NCBI GenBank assembly: GCA_946480915.1
Contig: CAMLLO010000005.1
Coordinates: 118,210-182,209, forward strand
DNA: 64,000 bases
Source of the DNA: an uncultured Sphingobacteriaceae bacterium
GTDB lineage: Bacteria > Bacteroidota > Bacteroidia > Sphingobacteriales > Sphingobacteriaceae
Direction: 5' to 3'
Part shown: positions 1 to 7,029 of the stretch, piece after piece
Numbering within the stretch: position 1 is the stretch's first letter
Layout of the letters: the number at the start of each line of letters is the position of its first letter
Notes under the pieces: model-generated
Database searches by the model: none
Told to the model about the DNA's origin: nothing
What the model saw: the letters and a program-made list of their open reading frames with translations, nothing else
Translations under genes and position numbers: made by a program

Positions 1-47
1 GCTATTCTTTCGATATCATTGTTTACTGTTCATCTAAATTGAAATTC

Positions 48-944
48 ATGCAAAGTTTTGCACCCATTGCATTATTTGTTTACAACCGACCAGAGCATAG
101 CAGAAGAACTCTTAAATTTCTTCAAAATAATTTGCTGGCGGACGAATCTCGTTTATTTGTTTTTTCTGACGCAGCCAAAAAAGGAGATGAAGAAAAAGTA
201 CAGCAAGTACGTGAACTTATCAAAAATATTGAAGGCTTCAAGTCGGTAGAAATTATAGAGCGGAAAACAAATCTGGGACTGGCCGAATCAATAATAGATG
301 GTGTAAGCTGGCTGGTAAACGAATATGGTAAGGTTATCGTGTTTGAGGATGATCTGTTATCGTCTTCTTACACCTTGCAGTATTTCAATGATGCACTTCA
401 GCGTTATGAAACAGAAGAAAAAGTGATGCACATTTGTGCATATATGTACCCCTTAAAAAACATAGAAGGTCTGCCTCAATCTTTTTTTTACCGTGCAAGC
501 GGCAGTTGGGGATGGGCCACCTGGCAACGTGCCTGGAAATTCTTTGATCCGGATATTAATGTTCTGATGTCTCAATTTGATTCAAAAAAAATCAATGATT
601 TTTCAATCGACGGGTCAATGAATTTTTGGAAGCAGATGAATGAATTCAAAAACAAGAAGAACAATTCATGGGCAATTAGATGGTATGCCTCAATGTTCTT
701 ACAGAACGGATTGACCTTAAACCCGTCCAGATCGCTGATAGATAATATTGGGCATGATGGAACGGGTGTACATTCAGGTAAAAACGATATGTACTCGGTA
801 GCGATCAGCGAGCAGCCGGTCACTTATTTTCCCGATGAAATAAAAGAAGATGAAAGAGCTTATATGGCAATTAGAGATTTTCTTAAACATCGAAAAGGAA
901 ATCTGCTCCAACGTTTGATTAGATTTGTGCAGGAGCGGTTTTAA
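48..944 (+). CDS. glycosyltransferase, GT-A fold, sugar-nucleotide dependent
   Basis: Predicted cytoplasmic glycosyltransferase of about 298 residues. The N-terminus reads like a nucleotide-sugar binding strand (IALFVYNRP), and an EDD at residues 100-102 (VIVFEDDLL) fits the metal-binding DxD position of GT-A enzymes. A WGWATWQRAW segment further on is typical of GNT-I-like or GT2-like bacterial enzymes in polysaccharide clusters. The frame is open upstream and a TTG lies at 39, but ATG at 48 is the first ordinary start. Two more glycosyltransferases follow on the same strand with gaps of 14 and 6 bases, so they probably form one operon for a surface glycan. The acceptor and the sugar cannot be read from the sequence. 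Confidence 0.8.
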   Translation: MQSFAPIALFVYNRPEHSRRTLKFLQNNLLADESRLFVFSDAAKKGDEEKVQQVRELIKNIEGFKSVEIIERKTNLGLAESIIDGVSWLVNEYGKVIVFEDDLLSSSYTLQYFNDALQRYETEEKVMHICAYMYPLKNIEGLPQSFFYRASGSWGWATWQRAWKFFDPDINVLMSQFDSKKINDFSIDGSMNFWKQMNEFKNKKNNSWAIRWYASMFLQNGLTLNPSRSLIDNIGHDGTGVHSGKNDMYSVAISEQPVTYFPDEIKEDERAYMAIRDFLKHRKGNLLQRLIRFVQERF

Positions 945-958
945 AATTTGCCGTATCG

Positions 959-2221
959 ATGAAAGTAGTTCACCTTAATACGTATGATGGCAATGGAGGA
1001 GCAGGCAGAGCTGTATTGCGCTTAAATAAGGCGCTAAAACTTCTTGGAGTTGATTCGCAAATTGTGTGCTTATATTCATTCAATCCTGCATCACAAGTAA
1101 AGGCTGTTTCCCAGTCGTTTCTTGGCAGAATAAGGGCACTAGTTAACATTGTTTCCGAACGTTCTTTAATTAAGTTGTACTTAAAGAATTCCTCGGTTCC
1201 TTTTTCATTACAACGCTTCGGAATATCTCCCAATTATTTAAAAGTCATACAAGAAGCTGATTTGATCCACATTCATTGGATAAATCATGGTTTCCTTGCG
1301 GCAGATCAAATAAAAGGTTTGGCAGCTTTAAATAAGAAAGTCGTTTGGACTTTGCACGACAGCAATCCCATTACCGGAGGTTGTCATGTAAGGTACGATT
1401 GTCCTAAATTTATAGTGCAGTGCGGCAACTGCCCTGTTTTAGAAAAGTCATATCCCGAGGATTTGTCACATCGAACCTGGCTTAAAAAGCGGGAAGCCTA
1501 TCAATATTTAAATTTCGATTTTATAGCTCCAAGTATTTGGATGGCTGAAAGAGCTCGCGAAGCTTCCCTCGCGAAAGGGAAAAAAGTTCATGTCATTTCT
1601 AACGCTCTTGAAACGGATTTATTCAGGCCATTGGACAAAGCCGCTTATCGTAAGGAATTTGGTGTTAAGGACGATGCAATCGTAATATTAGCGGGATACA
1701 TGCCCTCTAACTTCGATCGGCATAAAGGCTTACCCGAGTTAATGGAAACACTGCAAATTTTAGCCAAACATCCGTCGATAGATAAAGAGAAAATACTGTT
1801 GTTATTTTATGGAAGCGATGGTACTGGCGTGAGGTTTGATATCCCTGTTTCGCATAGATTTATGGGTAAAATAAATGATGATGAAACTTTGGTAAAGTTG
1901 TACAGCCTGGCAAACGTTTTTGTATTTACTTCTTTAGAGGAGAGCATGGGCTACACTGCTCTCGAAAGCATCGCATGCGGTACTCCAGTGGCAGCATTTA
2001 ATACCTCGGGAGTTACCGATGTAGTCAAGCATAAGAAAAACGGGTATTTGGCGGAACTGAAAGATACCAGCTCGCTTGCCGAGGGAATAGTGTGGATATT
2101 AGACAAAGGAAAAGATGAAAAGCTTTCTGAGCAGGGTCGTAATTGGGCGATCTCAAATTTCAGTTTAGAGGTAATCGCCGAAAGGCATCTCTCCCTGTAT
2201 ACAGAACTATTGAATGATTAA
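959..2221 (+). CDS. glycosyltransferase family 4 (GT-B)
   Basis: A 420-residue GT-B glycosyltransferase. The N-terminal GNGGAGRA loop (11-18) is the Gly-rich acceptor-side loop. The C-terminal EESMGYTALESIACGTP stretch (about 329-345) is the EX7E donor-binding motif of GT4. A four-Cys cluster (C142, C148, C155, C158) after TLHDSNPITGGC is characteristic of a GT4 subgroup found in colanic-acid-like and exopolysaccharide clusters and may bind metal. It lies between two other glycosyltransferases in the same orientation, which supports a role in assembling a repeat unit on the cytoplasmic side of the membrane. Donor and acceptor are unknown. Confidence 0.88.
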   Translation: MKVVHLNTYDGNGGAGRAVLRLNKALKLLGVDSQIVCLYSFNPASQVKAVSQSFLGRIRALVNIVSERSLIKLYLKNSSVPFSLQRFGISPNYLKVIQEADLIHIHWINHGFLAADQIKGLAALNKKVVWTLHDSNPITGGCHVRYDCPKFIVQCGNCPVLEKSYPEDLSHRTWLKKREAYQYLNFDFIAPSIWMAERAREASLAKGKKVHVISNALETDLFRPLDKAAYRKEFGVKDDAIVILAGYMPSNFDRHKGLPELMETLQILAKHPSIDKEKILLLFYGSDGTGVRFDIPVSHRFMGKINDDETLVKLYSLANVFVFTSLEESMGYTALESIACGTPVAAFNTSGVTDVVKHKKNGYLAELKDTSSLAEGIVWILDKGKDEKLSEQGRNWAISNFSLEVIAERHLSLYTELLND

Positions 2222-2227
2222 TCTCAG

Positions 2228-2986
2228 ATGGTAACAGAAGCTCCTGTACTTAGCGTAATCACCGTTGTGTATAATAACGTTAAAGATATAGAACGTACTA
2301 TTCTGTCGATTACAAATCAAACGTGCCCGAATATAGAATTCATAATTATTGACGGTGGCTCAACAGATGGTACCCTGGATGTAATTCATCGTTATGCCAG
2401 CTGTATCAGCAGATTCATTTCCGAGAAAGATAAAGGTATTTACGATGCCATGAATAAGGGACTGGAGCTTGCGACCGGCGAGTATGTTCTATTTATGAAC
2501 TCAGGTGATGAGATTTACGCAAGCGATACCGTTGAGAAAGTTTTCGCCTCGGCTCATGACGCAGATATTTATTACGGAGAGACAGAAATGTTTGATGAGA
2601 ATTGGAAAAGTTTGGGGCAGCGGAGACATACATCGCCTCAACAGCTGAGCTTTACAAGTTTTAAGTATGGAATGAGCGTGAGTCACCAGGCAATCTATAT
2701 TCGCAGATCACTTACGCAACCTTATGATCTGAGATACCAACTAAGCTCGGATATTGATTGGATTATTAAAGCAGTAAAAAAGGCTGGTAAGATTGTAAAT
2801 ACTCATCTCTATGTGGCGAAATACCTGGTGGGCGGGATGTCTAAGGCAAAGCACTATCAAAGCTTGAAAGAGCGCTTTCTTATCTTTAGCAAACATTATG
2901 GTCTTATTCCCAATGTTGTAAACCATTTTCATATCGCGGTTAAACTAGCTTTTTATTATTTGAGGCATGGCCGGACAAATGATTAA
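2228..2986 (+). CDS. glycosyltransferase family 2 (WcaA-like)
   Basis: A 252-residue GT2 enzyme. The opening VLSVITVVYNN strand, IDGGSTDGT (41-49) and NSGDE (91-95, the DxD-like metal site) are the standard GT2 landmarks. The SHQAIYIRRSL segment around residue 156 matches the WcaA-like subfamily. No convincing membrane helix is visible, so it should act at the inner face of the membrane. It begins 6 bases after the preceding glycosyltransferase and is the last gene before a strong terminator, so it closes the polysaccharide operon. Confidence 0.88.
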   Translation: MVTEAPVLSVITVVYNNVKDIERTILSITNQTCPNIEFIIIDGGSTDGTLDVIHRYASCISRFISEKDKGIYDAMNKGLELATGEYVLFMNSGDEIYASDTVEKVFASAHDADIYYGETEMFDENWKSLGQRRHTSPQQLSFTSFKYGMSVSHQAIYIRRSLTQPYDLRYQLSSDIDWIIKAVKKAGKIVNTHLYVAKYLVGGMSKAKHYQSLKERFLIFSKHYGLIPNVVNHFHIAVKLAFYYLRHGRTND

Positions 2987-3007
2987 CTGACGGTACTATA
3001 TCGCAAT

Positions 3008-3037
3008 AAAGCCCGTAGATTAAGCTACGGGCTTTGC
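3008..3037. terminator. bidirectional intrinsic terminator
   Basis: A perfect 11-bp inverted repeat (3008-3018 and 3025-3035, arms AAAGCCCGTAG and CTACGGGCTTT) with a 6-base loop. It lies between the converging glycosyltransferase operon (ends 2986) and yfhO (ends 3060). The AAA/TTT ends give a short U tract in both directions. Confidence 0.85.
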
Positions 3038-3059
3038 TTCTACCGGCCTATTTAATAGC

Positions 3060-5531
3060 TTAAGCAGCTTTTCGTTCGTCCTTCTTTCTTTTTACCTCCA
3101 TAAATATCGCAAATGCCAATCCAGCGATTAAAAGTATAGAAGAGATCAGAGAGATCGTCTCTCCTGTATAATATGATGCAGGTTCGAACTTAAATTCCAC
3201 TTTATGATTTCCTCCGGGTAACTGAGCCGCCCTTAGAACATAGTCTGCTCTGAAATAAGGAATCTTATCGCCGTCTACATAAGCCTTCCAGCCTTTATCA
3301 TACCAGATTTCCGAAAAGACCGCAATCACATCGTTTGGAGCGGAATATTCATAAGTTAAATGGTCCGGATGATAGTTAACCAGTTTTATCTCTGCATTGC
3401 CGGGCATTCCAAGCTTTTTAGCGTCTATTTTGGACTTAAATTCGTCATTAATGATCGCCTCTTTCTTAGGGTCAAAGCTGTTAAGTCCAGCCATTTCCTC
3501 GTCGTCGTTTTTCGCCCAGCGAACAGAGGATACAAACCAGGCAGGACCTGCCGCTGTAGCACGGTTTTGAATCTTTTCTGACTGTCCGTCATCGCTCCTG
3601 GTTATAATGTATTTGGTATTTAACATATCCAATACATCTTCATTTATAGAGTTATTGAATTGTTTATCCAGTAACTCCTGATATCGTTTTAGTTTTGCTG
3701 CATGATAACCGCCTAAACTATGATGAAAATAGGAAGCTTCAACACTCAGGAAAGGATTTGTGGTTAGATCAAATACCCGGTATCCTAGAGTCGGATCGCG
3801 CATAATCAACTCGTCTACTTGTCTGGGCTGAAAGGGCGCTTTAATTTCAGATTTTTCAATAAACTTATCATTATTCAAATAGCGTTTATCAACTCCCCAC
3901 ATATCAACTAAAATTGCCGCAGCGAAAAGGATAAAAGTTAGCTGATGAGTAATTTTTTTATTGATCATCGCCCATATCAATCCAGCACCCACCAATACAA
4001 AGATCAGCGATCGAAATGCATCTGCTCGAGCCAGGCTAACCCTGTCTTCTACTAATGCGTTGGCAATTTGGGTTGCTAAACCCTGGTCTCCGGTACGCTG
4101 AGTTAGCATAGCGATAAACTCAGTATGATTAGATGTTTTGAAGCTCAGGAATAATGTTGGAAGTAAGAGAATCAAAAGAATAATACCGCCAGTAATGTAT
4201 AGTGAGGTAAAGACTTTCTTTGTCAATATTTTCGCATCATGCTTGCCAGACGCAGCCTCGTTTACTGCAAGGATAGCGAGAACAGGGACAAGGAAACTTG
4301 CTACGGCAAGAATCGACTCAACTGCCCTGAATTTATTATAAAGAGGGAAGTAGTTAAAGAAAATATCGGAAACAAACGGGAAGTTTTTACCGAAAGATAA
4401 AAGCATTGTCAATATTACAGCCGATAGGATCCACCATTTTAATCTATTCTTAACAATGAATAATCCCAGTACAAAGAGAAAACAAATGATAGCTCCAAAG
4501 TAAAAGGGTCCGGAGGTAAATTGTTTTTCACCCCAATAGGTGGGCATCTCTTTCGCGGCACCTGCAGCCTGGTCAGCAGGGATACCTTTATCGATTAACA
4601 GCTTAGCAACGTGCGATTTTTCATCAAGCTGTCCGCCGCTCGCACCACCATAAGCATTCGGGATTAAAAACGTTAAATTTTCTCCGACTCCCTGGCTCCA
4701 GGCGTACGCATACTCTTTATCTAAACCATTTGAGGGTTGACTTTTATCGGTAGTAAGATTGGACTTTCCCCGAATAGACTCTTGTCCGTATTCATAAGTG
4801 GTCCACAACGAACCAGCATTAACTCCTACAGCCAGAACTACCGCCACAGCCAAATATCCAAAAGCTTTAAAAAATTCAGCAGTTCTTTGTGCTTTAACAG
4901 CATGGTAAATTTCAATTCCTATGTATATTAATAAGGCAATAAACAGATAATAGGTCATCTGGATGTGATTTGACCTGATTTCCATTGCCAGAAAGAAGGC
5001 GGTTAAAACCGAGCCTAAAAGATATTTACCTCTTAAAGTTAGGATAATACCTGCTAATATTGGAGCAAAAAACGCGATGGCATAGGCCTTGTTGCTATGA
5101 CCGGCATCTATAATTATAAAGTTATACGAAGAGAAGGCAAACGCTATAGCACCTGCAGCAGCAAGCCATGGGTTAACCCGCAATACACAGAATAATAAAT
5201 AAGCGCCAAGCAGATAAAATAGAACGGTATCTATCGGGGTTGGAAAAACCGTCTTGAAAAAGGTGACAATGTGCGTGGTTACATTGCTGGGGTATTGGGC
5301 CCAGATCTGATAAGCAGGCATTCCGCTGAACATTGAATTGGTCCATAAGGGTGCTTTACCATCCTTTTCCTTAAAATCCATTATTTCTTTTTGCCCGCCC
5401 TGAGCTTGCCTCACATCGTTTTGATATAAGGATTTTCCCTTTATCACAGGACTGAAATAAACAAAACACAGCGCGATAAAAATCCCAATTATGGCCAGGT
5501 GAATGCCATTATTTTTGAACCAATTATTCAT
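3060..5531 (-). CDS. YfhO family multi-spanning membrane protein
   Basis: An 823-residue integral membrane protein of the YfhO family (related to GT-C glycosyltransferases). It has one N-terminal helix, a QAQGGQKEIMDF loop, about ten further hydrophobic segments to residue 550, a large soluble domain, and a final helix followed by a basic tail (KRKKDERKAA). In Firmicutes YfhO glycosylates lipoteichoic acid. In Bacteroidota the substrate is unknown, so glycan transfer on the periplasmic side is an inference. It is monocistronic, with a -7-like box at 5553-5560 upstream and a shared terminator downstream. The length is ordinary for the Bacteroidota members. Confidence 0.88.
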   Translation of the reverse strand: MNNWFKNNGIHLAIIGIFIALCFVYFSPVIKGKSLYQNDVRQAQGGQKEIMDFKEKDGKAPLWTNSMFSGMPAYQIWAQYPSNVTTHIVTFFKTVFPTPIDTVLFYLLGAYLLFCVLRVNPWLAAAGAIAFAFSSYNFIIIDAGHSNKAYAIAFFAPILAGIILTLRGKYLLGSVLTAFFLAMEIRSNHIQMTYYLFIALLIYIGIEIYHAVKAQRTAEFFKAFGYLAVAVVLAVGVNAGSLWTTYEYGQESIRGKSNLTTDKSQPSNGLDKEYAYAWSQGVGENLTFLIPNAYGGASGGQLDEKSHVAKLLIDKGIPADQAAGAAKEMPTYWGEKQFTSGPFYFGAIICFLFVLGLFIVKNRLKWWILSAVILTMLLSFGKNFPFVSDIFFNYFPLYNKFRAVESILAVASFLVPVLAILAVNEAASGKHDAKILTKKVFTSLYITGGIILLILLLPTLFLSFKTSNHTEFIAMLTQRTGDQGLATQIANALVEDRVSLARADAFRSLIFVLVGAGLIWAMINKKITHQLTFILFAAAILVDMWGVDKRYLNNDKFIEKSEIKAPFQPRQVDELIMRDPTLGYRVFDLTTNPFLSVEASYFHHSLGGYHAAKLKRYQELLDKQFNNSINEDVLDMLNTKYIITRSDDGQSEKIQNRATAAGPAWFVSSVRWAKNDDEEMAGLNSFDPKKEAIINDEFKSKIDAKKLGMPGNAEIKLVNYHPDHLTYEYSAPNDVIAVFSEIWYDKGWKAYVDGDKIPYFRADYVLRAAQLPGGNHKVEFKFEPASYYTGETISLISSILLIAGLAFAIFMEVKRKKDERKAA

Positions 5532-5552
5532 TATTCAGTTTTTTAAAGAAAC

Positions 5553-5560
5553 CAAAAGTA
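5553..5560 (-). promoter_or_regulatory. Bacteroidota -7 box for yfhO
   Basis: The plus strand reads CAAAAGTA, which is TACTTTTG on the minus strand, matching the TAnnTTTG consensus. It lies 22 bases upstream of the yfhO ATG. Confidence 0.5.
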
Positions 5561-5667
5561 TGAAAAAGCTTGAGAAATTCAGTGGGTATGCAAAAAGCAA
5601 AAGGATATAAGCAGGAATTAAAATGGATGCAGAAATTTGGCTCGGAAATCCTTACTGGGTAAATGGA

Positions 5668-5925
5668 TTATTGCTTCACTTCTTCATAATCAATAAACTC
5701 ACCAGCCTTATCTGCAGCACGAGCTTCTTTGTCTTTAGGCGGAACGTAATCTACACTGATTTTCCCCACAGGTCTGCGTGACTGCTCTTGTTGACGGTAT
5801 TGTGAATTTACATGTTCTTGCGCTTTGCTGACCATTTTTTTGAACAATAGGGGTAAAACGGCGCGGGCAATCAATCTGATTAACCACATCACAAGAATTG
5901 TTATAAATAAAATCTTAACTAGCAT
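5668..5925 (-). CDS. DUF4834 family small membrane protein
   Basis: An 85-residue protein: one N-terminal membrane helix (MLVKILFITILVMWLIRLIA), a basic juxtamembrane segment and a polar tail ending in GEFIDYEEVKQ. The acidic IDYEE end is typical of DUF4834 proteins, which are found in Bacteroidota and have no assigned function. The gene stands alone between yfhO and a degraded region. A CAAATATG near-match to the -7 box lies at about 5943 just upstream. Confidence 0.75.
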   Translation of the reverse strand: MLVKILFITILVMWLIRLIARAVLPLLFKKMVSKAQEHVNSQYRQQEQSRRPVGKISVDYVPPKDKEARAADKAGEFIDYEEVKQ

Positions 5926-5998
5926 CTTTAATAAAATCGGTACAAATATGACTATAAAAAAAATTAAATGTTTCGATCAGATGTTCAAGCTGACATTT

Positions 5999-6150
5999 TT
6001 ATGATAATTTGTGAAGCAGCCCGTTTATTAAATCACCATGCTGAGGAAACTGTTTGATCAGTTCTCCATCCGCCAACTCAAAATCATTGAAATCGAATCC
6101 CGGAGCAACCGTACAACCCACTAACGAAAAACCATGCTCATTTATTGGCG
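5999..6150 (-). pseudogene. C-terminal fragment of a DUF985-type cupin
   Basis: On the minus strand this stretch reads in frame as PINEHGFSLVGCTVAPGF, then DFNDFELADGELIKQFP and a short tail to TAA at 5999-6001. VGCTVAPGFDF and DFELA..LIKQFP are the C-terminal signature of DUF985 cupins (YML079w-like). The homology stops abruptly near 6150, where word-like repeats of the neighbouring four-helix element begin. The remaining roughly 120 N-terminal residues are absent here and are not found beyond the element, so this is a truncated remnant and not a gene split by a clean insertion. Confidence 0.75.
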
Positions 6151-6165
6151 TCGAAGTAGTAATCT

Positions 6166-6250
6166 GTAATTAGTAGCCTGAGATCAGTATGATGAGTGGT
6201 TGGTAATCGGTAATCGGTATTCGGTAATCAGTATGGTCAGTAATCGGTTA
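6166..6250. repeat. TAATCGG word-repeat, left flank of four-helix element
   Basis: Imperfect 7-base words, TAATCGG and variants, occur at 6204-6210, 6211-6217, 6218-6224, 6225-6231 and 6241-6247. The stretch 6210-6232 matches the reverse complement of 6671-6693 at 21 of 23 positions, so it forms one arm of an inverted pair around the four-helix-bundle gene. Confidence 0.8.
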
Positions 6251-6259
6251 ATAATGTAA

Positions 6260-6640
6260 CTATAATTTATTACAGAAAGAAGTAGCTTTAGAGATCATTG
6301 AATTTAGCATTTTTCCAATGGATCCATATTTGAGTAATAGATCATGAGCTGTTTCGGTGGAAATATACGCACAATCCAGAGCAGTTTCAATCCAATGTTG
6401 GGTTTCTAACTGTTCTCCATCTGCATCAGTCAAATTACTCACAAAATGTTTTTCATACTTCCTTTTGGCCCAAGATTCAGCAATTTGTGCACCAATTGAA
6501 CGTGATGATCTTCTAACCTGATCAGTTAGTGAATACATTTCTTCTCTTGGGAAACTTTTAGAGAGCTCAAATATCTCTTTTGATAATAATCTTGAAAGTT
6601 TATATACTTCTAAATCTCTAAAACTTTTTACATATTCCAT
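6260..6640 (-). CDS. four helix bundle protein (23S rRNA IVP family)
   Basis: A 126-residue protein of the four-helix-bundle family (TIGR02436, S23/IVP, related to the Avd protein of diversity-generating retroelements). Landmarks: SFRDLEVYKLS at the start, FPREEMYSLTDQVRRS (about 30-45), then SIGAQIAES and a Q-rich third helix (QLETQHWIE). It is basic and has no signal or membrane helix, so it is probably a cytoplasmic nucleic-acid-binding protein, though its role is unknown. Family members encoded in 23S intervening sequences are not near rRNA here. The gene is enclosed by inverted word repeats and next to a truncated gene. Confidence 0.85.
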   Translation of the reverse strand: MEYVKSFRDLEVYKLSRLLSKEIFELSKSFPREEMYSLTDQVRRSSRSIGAQIAESWAKRKYEKHFVSNLTDADGEQLETQHWIETALDCAYISTETAHDLLLKYGSIGKMLNSMISKATSFCNKL

Positions 6641-6662
6641 AAATTTTCTGAGCTGTTTTTTG

Positions 6663-6693
6663 TTCCGATAACTGATTACTAAATACCGATTAC
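6663..6693. repeat. right flank inverted copy of the TAATCGG words
   Basis: Plus-strand AATACCGATTAC (6682-6693) and ACTGATTAC (6671-6679) are the reverse complements of GTAATCGGTATT (6210-6221) and GTAATCAGT (6224-6232). Spacing and order are conserved. Confidence 0.8.
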
Positions 6694-6710
6694 ATTTAAA
6701 TAACCTATTT

Positions 6711-6908
6711 TCATTCTTCTACTATGAACGCTACGCGGCCCACCTGCCCGTCTTCTAAACGCACTTTAATTCCTCTGCTGTGAAAAGAAGAACTGGTTAA
6801 TAAATCTTTAACAATTCCTCTGGTTAATTTCCCCGAACGCTGATCTTTCTTTAGAATGATGTCAACTTCTAAACCGGGATATATATCGTTTCTATTTTGT
6901 CCGTTCAT
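6711..6908 (-). CDS. ywbE: YwbE family protein
   Basis: A 65-residue protein matching the YwbE family (DUF2196): NDIYPGLEVDIILKKDQRSG, then LTRGIVKDLLTSSSFHSRGI and VRLEDGQVGRVAFIVEE. It is predicted to be a small cytoplasmic beta-rich protein with the KOW/SH3-like pattern GLEVDII..GIVKDIL..G.KV. The function is not established. The length is normal for the family. It lies between a four-helix element and a tract of word-like repeats, both on the uvrB strand. Confidence 0.85.
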   Translation of the reverse strand: MNGQNRNDIYPGLEVDIILKKDQRSGKLTRGIVKDLLTSSSFHSRGIKVRLEDGQVGRVAFIVEE

Positions 6909-6961
6909 TTTTCTTTAGTGCTAAGCATCGGGTTTTGAGTAGCAAGTAGCCAGCCTTTATT

Positions 6962-7029
6962 AGAATCAAGAATCAAGTAGCAAGAATCAAGTAGCAAACC
7001 CAGAACTCAAACCTCCAACCCACAACCCA
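6962..7029. repeat. 14-base tandem word repeat upstream of ywbE
   Basis: AGAATCAAGTAGCA occurs twice in direct tandem (6969-6982, 6983-6996), preceded by a partial AGAATCA at 6962-6968. It is followed by degenerate CAAACC/CCAACC words running up to the uvrB stop codon at 7030. No reading frame is present. Confidence 0.75.

Larger units (their letters stand above)
6210..6693 (-). mobile_element. putative small element: four-helix gene inside inverted repeats
   Basis: A unit of about 480 bases made of the four-helix-bundle gene (6260-6640) bounded by near-identical inverted repeats at 6210-6236 and 6665-6693. It contains no transposase. Mobility is inferred from three observations: the terminal inverted arrangement, the adjacent truncated cupin gene, and a second locus with the same architecture at 41534-42068. 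Confidence 0.45.

Noticed and set aside
6260..6640. Possible diversity-generating retroelement because the protein is related to Avd.
   Set aside because: No reverse transcriptase and no template/variable repeat pair is visible in the window.
6962..6996. Tandem 14-base repeats as a CRISPR array.
   Set aside because: Copies are directly adjacent with no spacers, only two full copies exist, and no cas gene is present.
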